64,000 nt of DNA from an uncultured Serinicoccus sp. (GCF_947500995.1 NZ_CANMUA010000005.1:1-64000); one strand, 5' to 3'. Positions 26,142 through 35,454 are shown, counted from the first letter of the stretch. Notes: generated by a model not told the origin, from the letters alone. Made by a program: numbers and translations.

Positions 26142-27625
26142 CGGTCGTACTCCGCTGTGATGAGGCCGTGCTGACGGGCTGCGGCCAGGGCGGCGGTGGT
26201 GCGGGCCTCGGGGCTGATCGTGGCGCGCTGGTGGCCCCCGATCTGCTCCCGGAGCAGGGCCTGGTCGGCCAGGAGTCGCCTGCCGGGTCTGCCGTCGATG
26301 CAGCGGGCCAGGCGGGCCATGACCGGTTTGCCGTTCTCGGAGATGACCAGGGCGTGCCGTTCCTTGATCTGGCGGATCTCCGATCCGGTCAGGACGGGGA
26401 TGTCCTCGGCCGAGTAGGTACGCCCGCCGCGGTGGCCGGTGTTCCAGGTGGCCCGGCCGACGCGGACCTTGCCGACCAGGTCGCAGACCTCCTGGTTGAA
26501 GGCGACGTCCTTGGAGCCGCCGAACAGGACCAGGTTGTTGGTCAGGCCGAGCACGGCGCGGGCCTCCTGCTGGCCGAAGATCGAGTCGAGCTGGGCGCGG
26601 GTCTGCGCGGCCCAGATGAAGGACAGGCCCAGGGCGCGTTCGTTGGCCATCCGGGTGCGCAGGGTGGGCAGCGGCGCGGTGGAGGGCAGCTCGTCCAGGC
26701 AGGCGAGCAGGGGTGGGCACAACCTGCCCCAGCCGGACCGTTGGGCCATGCCCAGGGCTGTGTCCAGGACGTGCTCTGCCAGGGCGGTCATCAGCGGGGA
26801 GGCCGAGGCGTAGGGGTCCTCCCGGCCGAGCAGGTAGATGGTGCCGCCGCCGGCGAGAACCTCGGCGATGTTAGTCGCCGGTCGTCCAGGTCCGGGGACG
26901 CACCGCTGGCGCATCGGTTCCTGGAAGAACAACGACAGGGCCTGCTGCACCGTGGTGACGGTGTTGCCGGCAGTCCGTTCGTCTCCGTGGAGGGCCCCGT
27001 GCAGCAGTCCGTGCCAGAAGCGGGCGGCCTGCGGGTGGGTGCGCAGGATCTCGGCGGGTTCGACGGTGGAGCGCGGGTCGGCGACCCACTCCAGCACGTC
27101 GTCCAGGGTGCGGCTGGTCAGCGCAGCCGCGTGGAAGTAGGCCTGGATGACCTTGGCGGCCTCGGCGGCGTAGAACCGGGCGGCCTGGTCCCCGTACCCC
27201 TCGGCCACAGCCCCCTTGATCGTTCCGGCGGTGAACGCCTTGGCCCGCCGCTCGGCCACGACCGCGTCCACGCACCCCTCGATCGGGTCCCACACCAGCT
27301 CGGGCAGCCCGGGCACCAGCCCGAACGGGTCGAGCACGACGCAGGGTCGCCCGTCGCTGGAGCGGGCGGTGAACGTCAGGAGCAGGTCGTCCGGTTTGGT
27401 GAGGGTGACCAAGGCCGGCCCGGGTGCGTCGAGCAGGGCAGGGGTGAGCAGGTCCAGCGTCTTGCCTGACCCTTGTGGGCCGATGACCCCGGCGGTGCGG
27501 TCCCACGGCACCCACAGATCCACCCCGGCGGGAGCGGTGGACCGTCCCAAGTTCCACCCCACCTCCCGAGGATCAAACCGGCGGCGAGGACGACGTCGGA
27601 GTTGAAAGGGGCTGGGCAGGTTCAT
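26138..27625 (-). CDS. Type IV coupling protein, VirD4/TraD-like ATPase
   Basis: This 495-residue hexameric DNA pump links the relaxosome to the secretion channel. Walker A is GPQGSGKT (49-56), Walker B is LLACLDELPST (about 325), followed by FIWAAQTRAQLDSIFG and SEIRQIKERHALV. It lacks the usual N-terminal membrane helices. The next gene upstream overlaps its start by 4 bases and encodes a protein with two membrane segments, which may supply the anchor. Confidence 0.93.
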   Translation of the reverse strand: MNLPSPFQLRRRPRRRFDPREVGWNLGRSTAPAGVDLWVPWDRTAGVIGPQGSGKTLDLLTPALLDAPGPALVTLTKPDDLLLTFTARSSDGRPCVVLDPFGLVPGLPELVWDPIEGCVDAVVAERRAKAFTAGTIKGAVAEGYGDQAARFYAAEAAKVIQAYFHAAALTSRTLDDVLEWVADPRSTVEPAEILRTHPQAARFWHGLLHGALHGDERTAGNTVTTVQQALSLFFQEPMRQRCVPGPGRPATNIAEVLAGGGTIYLLGREDPYASASPLMTALAEHVLDTALGMAQRSGWGRLCPPLLACLDELPSTAPLPTLRTRMANERALGLSFIWAAQTRAQLDSIFGQQEARAVLGLTNNLVLFGGSKDVAFNQEVCDLVGKVRVGRATWNTGHRGGRTYSAEDIPVLTGSEIRQIKERHALVISENGKPVMARLARCIDGRPGRRLLADQALLREQIGGHQRATISPEARTTAALAAARQHGLITAEYDR

Positions 27626-28071
27626 CGCGGGTCCTTTCCGATCAGGTCGGGCCGGATGACGGCCCGGTGCTTACGGAGCCGGGGCAGACCCAGCAGCGAC
27701 GCGGCCTCGGTCCGGGAGGCCATGCCCCGCAACCGGCCCGACCCGAGGCGCCGGTAGGCCACCACGGAGGCGACCAGCGCGCCGATCAGGTTGAGCGCCG
27801 CGGTGACGATCACCCAGGTCCGCAGCGCCCGCGGGTCGGCGACGACGCCGGGGTTGGTCAGCCCGGCGCCGGCGTCCCCACGCAGCAGGCCGGGCAGGCT
27901 GGGAAACAGCTCGGTGGCTGGGGGCCAGCCCCAACCACCGCCGGCAAGGAGGTTGGCCACGGCCCGCCCGGTGTGCACGCCCAGCACCGCGACCAGCACC
28001 AGGGTGACCGCGATGGCCAGGGGGATCTCGTAGGTCCACGGGTGCGGGTTCTTGAGTCTGTCCTGCTGCAT
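27622..28071 (-). CDS. Small two-helix membrane protein, possible coupling-protein anchor
   Basis: This 149-residue protein has two hydrophobic segments (IPLAIAVTLVLVAVLGVHTG at about 16-35 and a second around IVTAALNLIGALVASVVAY), a basic C-terminus and no known domain. It overlaps the coupling-protein start by 4 bases. Since that protein has no membrane segments, this one may act as its detached transmembrane part; this is inference from gene order. A GAGGAAG Shine-Dalgarno site precedes the ATG, and the bipartite motif at 28108-28140 lies 37 bases upstream, so this gene probably begins its own transcript. Confidence 0.7.
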   Translation of the reverse strand: MQQDRLKNPHPWTYEIPLAIAVTLVLVAVLGVHTGRAVANLLAGGGWGWPPATELFPSLPGLLRGDAGAGLTNPGVVADPRALRTWVIVTAALNLIGALVASVVAYRRLGSGRLRGMASRTEAASLLGLPRLRKHRAVIRPDLIGKDPR

Positions 28072-28107
28072 CGCTTCCTCATCTCCGGGGCGGGGAACTG
28101 TTCTGCG

Positions 28108-28140
28108 TCCTAAAGCGGACGAGGACGGCCCAGGGACTCA
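28108..28140 (-). promoter_or_regulatory. Bipartite regulatory motif, copy 1
   Basis: Read on the minus strand this is TGAGTCCC, 15 bases, then CGCTTTAGGA. The TGA of the first half is also the stop codon of the peptidoglycan hydrolase gene. The motif ends 37 bases before the start of the small membrane protein gene. Copies with identical spacing lie at 32809, 36511 and 49115. Confidence 0.6.
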
Positions 28141-29712
28141 ACTGGGTGCTTTCGGGTTGTCGTCAATGTTGCCCAGGCGCCAGATCTCGAAGATGTTGTT
28201 GTCCAGCGCGTGCTCGTAGCTGAAGAAGCCGACCCCTTTGGCGGGGTTGGCGGCCTCGATGCTGGTGTAGCTGGCCGGGTCCCAGACGAACCCGACATGC
28301 CCGATCGTGTGCGGGCCCAGGTAGGAGTCGAAGAAGAACAGGTCCCCCGGTTGGGCCTGGTCGAGGGGCACGCGGAACCCGTTGCCCATCGCCAGCCAGT
28401 CCCGCTGGGCCTGGGCGGTGCGGGGGGCGGTGATCCCGATCTGGGCCATCGCGGTCTGGGTCAGCGAGGAGCAGTCCCAGGCGTCGGGCCCACCGGCGCC
28501 CAGGATGTAGGAGTCCCCCTCCTGTCCGGCCGCGAACGCCAGCATCTGGGCCACCCGTTCGCTGCTGACCGGGGGCAGGTCGGGGTTGCCGCCCTGGCCG
28601 TCACAATGCAACGGGTCTCCCAGCACCAATCCACCCCCATACTGCTGGGCGTAGTACAGGACGTCGTTGACGTACCAGTCGGCGTGGTTGTAGGCGAACA
28701 GCGCATCACGCACCCCCTGTTCACCACGGTGCACCCCGGAGGCGGTCAGGTAGTTGGCCGCGGAGTGGACGGAGTCGGCGTCGTTGTCGATGTCGGCCAG
28801 CCCGTCCCCGTCCCCGTCGACCCCGTAGGCGGCGAAGCTGGCCGGCATGAACTGCATGAGGCCCCGCGCACCCGCCGAGCTGGTGCCGGTGTTGGCCCCG
28901 TGGGCAGTCTCGGCCATCCCGATCCCTGCCAGCAGGGTCCACGGAATCGCGTACTGCGACCCGGCCTGCTCGTACAGCTCCTGGATTCCCGACGGGATCG
29001 GCAGGGACGGGTTGTGCAGGGAGTCCTGGCGGGGCTCCCCCGGGGCGGGCAGCTCGAACCCGATGCCACCCTCCCCGTCCTCGGGGAGTTCAGGCACCCA
29101 CGGTGGCAACGGTTCCTCCCCCGGCTCTGGGGAGGGTGCCACGGCGACACCGTTGAGGGTGGCACCGCGCTCGAGCATGAACGGCACCGGGTCGATCGGT
29201 TGCCCGTCCTGGTGGATCTCGAAGTGCAGGTGTGAACCGGTGGAGTCGCCGGTGGACCCCTCGGTGCCGACCCGTTGACCGATGTGGACCCGGTCCCCGA
29301 CGGACAGGTCACTGGGGTGGGCGAGATGCAGATAGCGGCTGCTGGTGCCACCGCCGTGGTCGATGCTGACAGTGTTTCCTCCCCCGCCTGTCCACCCGGC
29401 CGCGGTGACCGTGCCGGCCGCGGCGGCGACCACCGGTGCGCCCGCCGGCTGGGAGACCAGGTCGACCCCGGCGTGCAGGCGCCATTCCTGGTGGATCGGG
29501 TGGAAGCGCTGTCCGAACTGCGAGGTCTGGGTGTAGGCGGTCTCGTACGGTGGCCGCCAGTCCCCGGTGACGGGAAGGGTCCCCTCGCAGAAGAGGGTGC
29601 GGTGCACCTGCGCCATCGCGGGCGTGCCTACCGAGGCCACGAGCACCGCGGTGGCCAGGGGAAATCCCAGCAGCACCGCGAGGGCGGCCAGGACGGCGAG
29701 GGCGCCTTTCAC
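28138..29712 (-). CDS. Tri-domain peptidoglycan hydrolase (M23, lytic transglycosylase, NlpC/P60)
   Basis: This 524-residue exported wall enzyme opens peptidoglycan for the transfer channel. After an N-terminal hydrophobic signal/anchor come an M23 endopeptidase domain (HAGVDLVSQ, then SHLHFEI), a lytic transglycosylase domain with catalytic glutamate in GMAETAHGAN and the ARGLMQFMPASF motif, and a C-terminal NlpC/P60 domain with cysteine in AWDCSSLTQ and histidine in HTIGHVGFV. Fusing all three activities in one VirB1-like protein is notable. Start GTG 29712, 5 bases after the VirB4 stop. A low-complexity proline/glycine linker (EPGEEPLPPW) joins the first two domains. Confidence 0.93.
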   Translation of the reverse strand: MKGALAVLAALAVLLGFPLATAVLVASVGTPAMAQVHRTLFCEGTLPVTGDWRPPYETAYTQTSQFGQRFHPIHQEWRLHAGVDLVSQPAGAPVVAAAAGTVTAAGWTGGGGNTVSIDHGGGTSSRYLHLAHPSDLSVGDRVHIGQRVGTEGSTGDSTGSHLHFEIHQDGQPIDPVPFMLERGATLNGVAVAPSPEPGEEPLPPWVPELPEDGEGGIGFELPAPGEPRQDSLHNPSLPIPSGIQELYEQAGSQYAIPWTLLAGIGMAETAHGANTGTSSAGARGLMQFMPASFAAYGVDGDGDGLADIDNDADSVHSAANYLTASGVHRGEQGVRDALFAYNHADWYVNDVLYYAQQYGGGLVLGDPLHCDGQGGNPDLPPVSSERVAQMLAFAAGQEGDSYILGAGGPDAWDCSSLTQTAMAQIGITAPRTAQAQRDWLAMGNGFRVPLDQAQPGDLFFFDSYLGPHTIGHVGFVWDPASYTSIEAANPAKGVGFFSYEHALDNNIFEIWRLGNIDDNPKAPS

Positions 29713-29717
29713 TCACC

Positions 29718-31259
29718 TCACCTGGCCGACTCGATACCGAGGTTGGTGTTGGCCAGTGCGGCCTCGAGGGGGTGCAGGACGGTGGCCACCTTGTACATGC
29801 GGTCCCCCACCTGCCACACGGCCCGGCCCGGTTCCTGCCGCGCCCAGGTGGTGATGGCGTGCACGGCCAACGGACCCAGGCCCAGGATCTCGTCGAGCTC
29901 GCCTGCGACCTTGGGGCCCTGGCCGTGCAAGATCTTGATGTCGGCCAGGTGCAGCATGTCCCGGGCGATGGTCTGGGCCACCGAGCCCTCGTCGCCGGCG
30001 GAGAGCAGGTCGGAAGGTTTGTGCGCGACCGCGTACTGGATGTCCCCGCCCTGGCCGGCGAAACCACGGGACAGGCGCATGTCGGCGTCGAACGCCTTGA
30101 CGGCCTCCGGCCCCAGCCGCAGCTGCCGCCACGCCTCGTCACGGACGACCACGCGCTGGTCGGTCCTGGAGACGACCTCGCGCTGACCGGCGCCCCAGGA
30201 GCCCAGACACGTCAGGGCGATGCCCACGGCCTCCTTGGGCAGCCGGGACAGGGACAGGGACTGGATCGGCGCGAGCCAGTCGATGTCGACGTTGGTGTGC
30301 GCGTCGAACATGCCGGCCAGGGCGCCGTTGACCAGCTGGCCCAGGGCGTCGCGCAGCAGGCGGGTCTCGTCCATGAATTGCCGTGTGCTCTCGAACCGGG
30401 TCGCGGCCACCAGTTCGGGGGCAGGGTTGTCCAGGGCGTGCCACAGCCCGGGCAGTGTGGTTTCGGTCAAGGAGGTGGCGCCGGCGGCGTACCCGGTCAG
30501 GTCGGCCAGGGCGGTGCGGACCACGGCCTCGTCGCTGGGCCCGAAGGGGACCAGGTTCTCCCCGATCTGCTGGGACCCGACCAGGGCACGGATCAGGGTC
30601 AGCCACCGGGAGAACACGGACTGGGCGCGACGTTCGGCCTCCACGGCATCCAGCCGTTCCCAGCCGTGGGCCAGCGGGCCAAGGGCCAGGGGGTTGACCC
30701 GGGCGCCCAGGCCGGCGCCGAGGGCGATCGGTTCGACCCCCAGGAAGGCGCACACGCCTTCGTACTCGTCCTTGGTGTCGCCCAGGATCAGGGCCCGGTA
30801 CCCGAAGTCCATCATCCGCAGGATGAACGCCTTGGTGGTCCCGGACTTGCCCATGCCGGGCTTGCCGAAGCACATGATGTTCGGGTTGCTGATCGGCACA
30901 TCGACCCGGACCACCCAACCGAGGGGGTCGCAGTGGAACGCTGCCCCGGAGGCGACGTCGATGCCCATCTGCGCCCCGGTCGGGGGCAACGCGGGGGTGG
31001 GGATGAACGGCCAGAACGCCGGAGCCTGGTCACTGGTCATCCGCCAGGTCGCCACCGGCGCTTTCGCCGGGGCCCAACCGCGATCTGTCTTCCGTGGTCC
31101 TCTGGGACTGGTGGGCCGGAACACCCGCGGCTCCCGCTCTGACCTCACTTGGGTGGGTACCGGCGGGGCGTCGTGGCCGAAGTCGGCCAGCAGACGGGCC
31201 ACGCCCCGGCCGGTGCTCGCCCGGCGGCCGTGAGGGATTCGACTGCGTGAGGCGCCCAT
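29718..31259 (-). CDS. VirB4/TraE-like secretion ATPase
   Basis: This 513-residue ATPase energises pilus or channel assembly. Walker A is GKPGMGKSGTT (132-139), Walker B-like DQRVVVRDEAW and a C-terminal IKILHGQGPKVA motif. The N-terminal 75 residues are arginine-rich and low in structure. The N-terminal VirB4 domain normally found before the ATPase seems absent; the gene just upstream (SCO6880-like) may carry the equivalent. Three bases separate it from that gene. Intact and well conserved in its P-loop core. Confidence 0.9.
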   Translation of the reverse strand: MGASRSRIPHGRRASTGRGVARLLADFGHDAPPVPTQVRSEREPRVFRPTSPRGPRKTDRGWAPAKAPVATWRMTSDQAPAFWPFIPTPALPPTGAQMGIDVASGAAFHCDPLGWVVRVDVPISNPNIMCFGKPGMGKSGTTKAFILRMMDFGYRALILGDTKDEYEGVCAFLGVEPIALGAGLGARVNPLALGPLAHGWERLDAVEAERRAQSVFSRWLTLIRALVGSQQIGENLVPFGPSDEAVVRTALADLTGYAAGATSLTETTLPGLWHALDNPAPELVAATRFESTRQFMDETRLLRDALGQLVNGALAGMFDAHTNVDIDWLAPIQSLSLSRLPKEAVGIALTCLGSWGAGQREVVSRTDQRVVVRDEAWRQLRLGPEAVKAFDADMRLSRGFAGQGGDIQYAVAHKPSDLLSAGDEGSVAQTIARDMLHLADIKILHGQGPKVAGELDEILGLGPLAVHAITTWARQEPGRAVWQVGDRMYKVATVLHPLEAALANTNLGIESAR

Positions 31260-31262
31260 GCT

Positions 31263-32771
31263 TCACCCCGCCTTCCGGGTCAGGCTGATACCCATCGGCA
31301 CCACGGAGGCGGCGAAGGCCACGTCGTGGGCCAGGTCCAGGCGCAGCGGGGCGAAACCTGCCCGGCGGATCGAGGAGTCCAGGCGGCGACCGGCCTCGGC
31401 TGCCCGGACTGTCTTGGGCACCGTGACCGTGGCCACGGCGTAGGGAACGGTCAGGGAGTTGCCGCGGGCCAGCTTGGACTCCAGCCGGCGCACCTTCTCG
31501 GACTCGTCGACGTCCTTGGTGCGCTGCTTCATCCGTGCTGCGACCCGCAACGACTGCCCCAGGTCGGCACCGAACTCGCTGTTGGCCGACTGTCGATCGG
31601 CACGGCCCGGCGGCACCAGGGGGTAGCAGACCATGAAGCTGCGCCGCTCCCCGTCCTGGTGTGCCGACAGGACCGGGGCCAGTGCCCCCATCGCGGCCCC
31701 CTTGACCGGCAGCTTGATCGTCGAGGAGACCGAGTTCCAGGCGTCGTGGGAGTAGTGCCGCACGGCGGCGTCGGCGCCGGACGGGCCGGCCATCTCCCAC
31801 GGCACGTCGGTGCACACGTCGTCGTCGGTCTGGGATGCCGCGAGGGCGTCGATGATGGTGGCCCGGTCCCCTGGGGCGAACCCGGTCCGGCACGCATGGG
31901 CCAGCTGGGGGCTGGTCAGCCACTCCACGCTCGAGACGCCCAGGCCGCCGCGCAGGTGAGACTCGACCTCGGCGATCGCTGCGTACAGAGCCCTGGCGCG
32001 ACCGTTGACTCCCCCGCCGTACTCCCGGGCCACCTTGCCCAGCCGTGACTCGGGCACCACGACGGTGACGTACTGCTCGGTGCGCACGGTCGCGGCGGTC
32101 AGCGACTCGTGCAGGTCGTCGTTGATCGCCGTGACCTGGGCTGGGGCGTTGCCCGTGCGGTGGCGCCGGACCCAGTCGGCCCGCTCGGCACCGTCCTCGG
32201 GGACGGTGCGGACCATGAAGATCACCTCGGAGACCAGCTCGGCCCGCACGGCCGCGTCGAGCAGCTCGGTCAGGCCCTGCCCGTAGACCTCCCGGTCCTC
32301 GGCCTCGGCCATGCCCAGTCCCGGGTGGACGATCGAGGCGGTGACCGCCCAGGTCCGTGTCGAGTGGTTCTGGATCAACGCGACCCGCCGATGGGAGTGC
32401 CCTGTCGGTGGGCCCTCGTGGATCACGACGCTGGCCAGGATCCCCGGCAGGTCCGCCTGCTCCTGCTCCTGGGGTCTGGCCTGCCCGGTGGTGGCCCGCG
32501 CCCGGAACCTGGTCCAGCCGGCCAGGGTCCCCGCAGCCAGGGACACGGTCGAGGTGATCCACCCGGTCATCGACCGGCCCCGCACCGGGACGGCCACGAC
32601 ACCGAACAGCAACCCCCACAGGAGGATGGACAGGCCCACCGCGGCCCAGTCCTGCTTGGAGATCGACCAAGCCACCGGCAGGACGGCTGCGGCCAGGAGA
32701 CCGAGCTGGAGGCCGGTGAGGCCGAAGAACCAGCCGATGCGGGCTCGGGTGTAGTCGCGGTAGACGGTCAT
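31263..32771 (-). CDS. SCO6880-family transfer protein (PrgI-like membrane anchor plus VirB4 N-domain-like)
   Basis: This 502-residue membrane protein of actinobacterial conjugation loci has two N-terminal helices (FFGLTGLQLGLLAAAVLPVA, and AAVGLSILLWGLLFGVVAVP), then a soluble domain with SLTVPYAVATVTVPKT near the end. Proteins of this type stand immediately before the VirB4 ATPase and probably form its membrane partner. The start is ATG 32771, and a CAGGAGGA ribosome site lies just upstream. Bipartite motif copy 2 (32809-32841) lies 38 bases before the start, so transcription may begin here. Confidence 0.85.
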   Translation of the reverse strand: MTVYRDYTRARIGWFFGLTGLQLGLLAAAVLPVAWSISKQDWAAVGLSILLWGLLFGVVAVPVRGRSMTGWITSTVSLAAGTLAGWTRFRARATTGQARPQEQEQADLPGILASVVIHEGPPTGHSHRRVALIQNHSTRTWAVTASIVHPGLGMAEAEDREVYGQGLTELLDAAVRAELVSEVIFMVRTVPEDGAERADWVRRHRTGNAPAQVTAINDDLHESLTAATVRTEQYVTVVVPESRLGKVAREYGGGVNGRARALYAAIAEVESHLRGGLGVSSVEWLTSPQLAHACRTGFAPGDRATIIDALAASQTDDDVCTDVPWEMAGPSGADAAVRHYSHDAWNSVSSTIKLPVKGAAMGALAPVLSAHQDGERRSFMVCYPLVPPGRADRQSANSEFGADLGQSLRVAARMKQRTKDVDESEKVRRLESKLARGNSLTVPYAVATVTVPKTVRAAEAGRRLDSSIRRAGFAPLRLDLAHDVAFAASVVPMGISLTRKAG

Positions 32772-32808
32772 CGTGGGGTCCTCCTGCAGGCGGTTTCGGT
32801 CGGTCGCT

Positions 32809-32841
32809 TCCTAAAGCGGAGCTGCACCGGCCAGGGACTCA
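32809..32841 (-). promoter_or_regulatory. Bipartite regulatory motif, copy 2
   Basis: On the minus strand this reads TGAGTCCC, 15 bases, CGCTTTAGGA. It starts directly after the stop codon of the VirB6-like gene and ends 38 bases before the SCO6880-like start. The two half-sites match copy 1 at all 18 positions while the 15-base spacer differs. Confidence 0.6.
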
Positions 32842-34296
32842 TCACTTCGCCGCTCCTGCGGCCGCTCCGGCCGCTCCGGCGCCAGATCCTCCGGCGGCAC
32901 CGGCCGCACCTGCGCCGCTGGGCGGGGGCAGCGGCCCAGCGCCGGTGCTCGGGTTGGTCTGCGCCGGGGGTGGGGCCTGGACCGCTCCCCCTCCGGCCTC
33001 ACCGTTGCCACCGCTGCCACCGCCGGTCTCCTCGCCGCGCTGTTCAGGGTGGCTGGCCCACCGGCGGCCGCCACTTGTCCTGGCCGGCTGAAAGTCGGGG
33101 ACATACGTGTTGTGCCCGACACCCATCTGGTTGGACACGTCCGCGCCGATGGCCGCGCCCCGGGTGCCGGCCGAGACCATCAGCCCAACCCCGACCCCGA
33201 CCGCGGCGCCGATCCCACCGGCCACCGGTCCGATGGCAGACCCGCCCTTGGAGGCCAACGAGCTGGTCGCCTGCGCCGCCCGCTGGTTGGCCTGTCCCTC
33301 CTGGGAGACCTCGCTGCTGGAGCGGCCATGGCTGTCCACGCTCGAGGCGGCGTTGGATGTTCCCACGGCCCGGCCGGTCAACCCGCGTAACCCACCCTGG
33401 GCCTCGTACCCGGCACGCATCGCGGCCCCGGAGGAGGTGCCGGGGTCCACGAAAGCCAGGAGCTTGAACAGGGCCAGCGGGGAGAACGCGGCGATGCAGA
33501 TCAGGAACACCCCAGGGATCGCCGTGCCGATCGTCTTGGCCAGCCCGTCGGCTTCGCCTTCGACGATGCCGGTGGTCAACGAGATGCCCAGGCCGAGTAC
33601 CAGAGCGACCAGGACCGGGGTGAATGCGGCCGCGTGGAACCACCGGAACGACTTCCAGAACCACGACCGTGAGAACCCGCTGGCCAGGCCTGCCGCGGCG
33701 ATGGGGCCGGTGGCGACCAGCACCAGCAGCGCACCGGCCCGGGTCAGCATGACCAGCAGGAACCCGATCGCTGCCAGCCACAGGAACATGCCCATGAACC
33801 CCAGGACGGTGGCCAGCAGCGTGTCGGTGATGTCCTCGGTGGCGATGAAGAAGACCTCGGAGGGTTCCCAGTGGGCGAAGGCCTCCACCCCGAACATGGC
33901 CCGCATCAGAGAACGGGTCAGGCCCTGCGCGGCGGCCAGGATCATCACGCAGTAACCGATCCAGCCGGCGAAGATGACCACGAACTGCGCGACCCCGATG
34001 CCGGCCTGGGCGAGGTCTGCGCCGTCCCGACGCCACGCGGCCAGGCCCAGCTGGGCCATCGCCAGGATGAGGACCAGGGCCAGGGCCAGCCAGAACGTGG
34101 TCCGGTACACCTGCCCGGCGGGTCCGGCTGCGGTGACGTCCGGGGTGAGGATGGCGTCCACGAAGCCCAGGACGGTGCGCAGGAACCACAGCCCGGCAGC
34201 CCAGATCCCCAGCATGATGGACGTCCAGACGTCGGCCGCCAGCTCGCCGACGGCCTTGCCTGCCAGGTACTCGAACGGGTTCGGGATACCGAACAT
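32842..34296 (-). CDS. VirB6/TrbL-like polytopic membrane protein
   Basis: This 484-residue inner-membrane channel component has about six to eight hydrophobic segments in its first 300 residues (for example FWLALALVLILAMAQLGL and MGMFLWLAAIGFLLVML), and then a long cytoplasmic or external tail rich in glycine, alanine and proline. Members of this family form the membrane pore of type IV secretion systems. The start is ATG 34296; the gene follows the VirB8-like gene by 23 bases. The tail ends in alanine/glycine repeats (AGAAGAAGGSGAGAAGAAAG), a low-complexity feature prone to length variation. Confidence 0.85.
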   Translation of the reverse strand: MFGIPNPFEYLAGKAVGELAADVWTSIMLGIWAAGLWFLRTVLGFVDAILTPDVTAAGPAGQVYRTTFWLALALVLILAMAQLGLAAWRRDGADLAQAGIGVAQFVVIFAGWIGYCVMILAAAQGLTRSLMRAMFGVEAFAHWEPSEVFFIATEDITDTLLATVLGFMGMFLWLAAIGFLLVMLTRAGALLVLVATGPIAAAGLASGFSRSWFWKSFRWFHAAAFTPVLVALVLGLGISLTTGIVEGEADGLAKTIGTAIPGVFLICIAAFSPLALFKLLAFVDPGTSSGAAMRAGYEAQGGLRGLTGRAVGTSNAASSVDSHGRSSSEVSQEGQANQRAAQATSSLASKGGSAIGPVAGGIGAAVGVGVGLMVSAGTRGAAIGADVSNQMGVGHNTYVPDFQPARTSGGRRWASHPEQRGEETGGGSGGNGEAGGGAVQAPPPAQTNPSTGAGPLPPPSGAGAAGAAGGSGAGAAGAAAGAAK

Positions 34297-34319
34297 GAGT
34301 CAGGCCCTTTCTGGTCTTC

Positions 34320-35144
34320 TCAGTGGTTGTCGGCCCAGGGCCGCCACCCGGCCTGGGCGGCCAGCTCGGTCCCGGGCCACGTCGAAGGCGCCGGGGAGAC
34401 TGGGCGGCTCGTGTCGATCACCCAGCGGTCGCCGGCCCAGGTCATGGCCTCGCAGTGCCCGTAGGCGACGCGTGCCTCCTCCACCAGACGTGCGTGCAGC
34501 TCCAGCAGGACGCACGCCACCACCCAGTCGGACCCGTCGCTGCCCTTGACCTGGCCAGCGGCGGGGACCGCGGTCACGACCAGGCCGGCCTCCTTGGTCT
34601 GCCCGGACTGGCCGGCGGCGGTGAGGAAGTCGGTGACGTTGCCTGTCATCACCCACCTCGCCGGGTCGGCACCACCCGTTGACCAGGACCGGTAGATCTC
34701 GTGCGTCGCCGGGACCGACATCGCCTGGATGACGGCGACGTCGATCGCTGCCAGCTGCGCCACCGCACCCTCCGGGGTCTGGGGGAACCCGGTGGGGACG
34801 TCCACCGGACCGGTCCTCGTCGGCGAGGGCACGACCAGGGGTTCGGCGACCGTGGTGGCCACCTGCCCCTCGCGGTAGGCGCGTGGGTCGTCCACGGCCA
34901 GCATCTGCGCGTCCGCGATCTGCTCGCGCCGGGCAGGCCCCTCCTGCGGCAGGGTGGCCTCGTCCAGCACGACCGGCGAGGGTGCCGTGTCCTGCGTGGC
35001 AGACGTCTGGGGAGCATCGTCGGCCAGGACCTGCCAGATGAACAAGCCCAGGCCGGCCAGCAGCGCCAGCCCCGCACCCAGGGCTGCGGCGAGGATGGCC
35101 AGCAGCTTGCCCCGACCCCACGCCTGCGAGCTCGTCGTGGGCAT
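34320..35144 (-). CDS. VirB8/TcpC-like transfer protein
   Basis: This 274-residue bitopic membrane protein has a short cytoplasmic N-terminus, one helix (LAILAAALGAGLALLAGLGL), a disordered threonine/proline linker and a C-terminal globular domain that by size and position fits the NTF2-like fold of VirB8 and TcpC. In other systems this protein scaffolds the channel. Similarity is structural in outline and not motif-based, so the family call is inferred from topology and gene order. The start at 35144 is one base after the stop of the VirB2-like gene. Confidence 0.6.
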   Translation of the reverse strand: MPTTSSQAWGRGKLLAILAAALGAGLALLAGLGLFIWQVLADDAPQTSATQDTAPSPVVLDEATLPQEGPARREQIADAQMLAVDDPRAYREGQVATTVAEPLVVPSPTRTGPVDVPTGFPQTPEGAVAQLAAIDVAVIQAMSVPATHEIYRSWSTGGADPARWVMTGNVTDFLTAAGQSGQTKEAGLVVTAVPAAGQVKGSDGSDWVVACVLLELHARLVEEARVAYGHCEAMTWAGDRWVIDTSRPVSPAPSTWPGTELAAQAGWRPWADNH

Positions 35145-35145
35145 C

Positions 35146-35454
35146 TCAGACGCACCCGGTGCCCATCATCGCGTCCAGGATCCCCGGCAGGATCAGGTAG
35201 GCGATCACGGCGATGAAGACGATGACCAGGCCGATGATGCCGCCGGTGCTGGCGTGCGGCATGCCGAACATGCGTCCGCCGGCGATCGCTGCCACCGCGA
35301 TGATGACGCCGAGGAAGAACAGGATGCCCACTCCCCACAGGACGTAGCCGAGGATGTTGTCGACGTGCGCCTGCGCGCCCGGGGGCGCCTGCGGGCAGAC
35401 GGCGGCGACGAACGTGGCGGCCTGCAGGCCGGCGTCGGAGACGTTAGCGAACAT
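35146..35454 (-). CDS. VirB2/TrbC-like small membrane protein, possible conjugative pilin
   Basis: This 102-residue protein has two hydrophobic helices (ILGYVLWGVGILFFLGVIIA and IIGLVIVFIAVIAYLILPG) separated by a short glycine/basic loop (AGGRMFGMPHASTGG), the layout of VirB2-type pilins and their actinobacterial equivalents. I chose ATG 35454, which overlaps the end of the ParA-like gene by 11 bases; a longer frame lies inside that gene in another phase. A GGTTTCCC stretch follows but no clear signal cleavage site. Likely function is as a channel or pilus subunit. Confidence 0.6.
   Translation of the reverse strand: MFANVSDAGLQAATFVAAVCPQAPPGAQAHVDNILGYVLWGVGILFFLGVIIAVAAIAGGRMFGMPHASTGGIIGLVIVFIAVIAYLILPGILDAMMGTGCV

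Noticed and set aside
28108-28140. Plus-strand reading of the motif as a sigma-28-like promoter (TAAAG ...)
   Set aside because: All neighbouring genes are on the minus strand and the second box does not match GCCGATAA.
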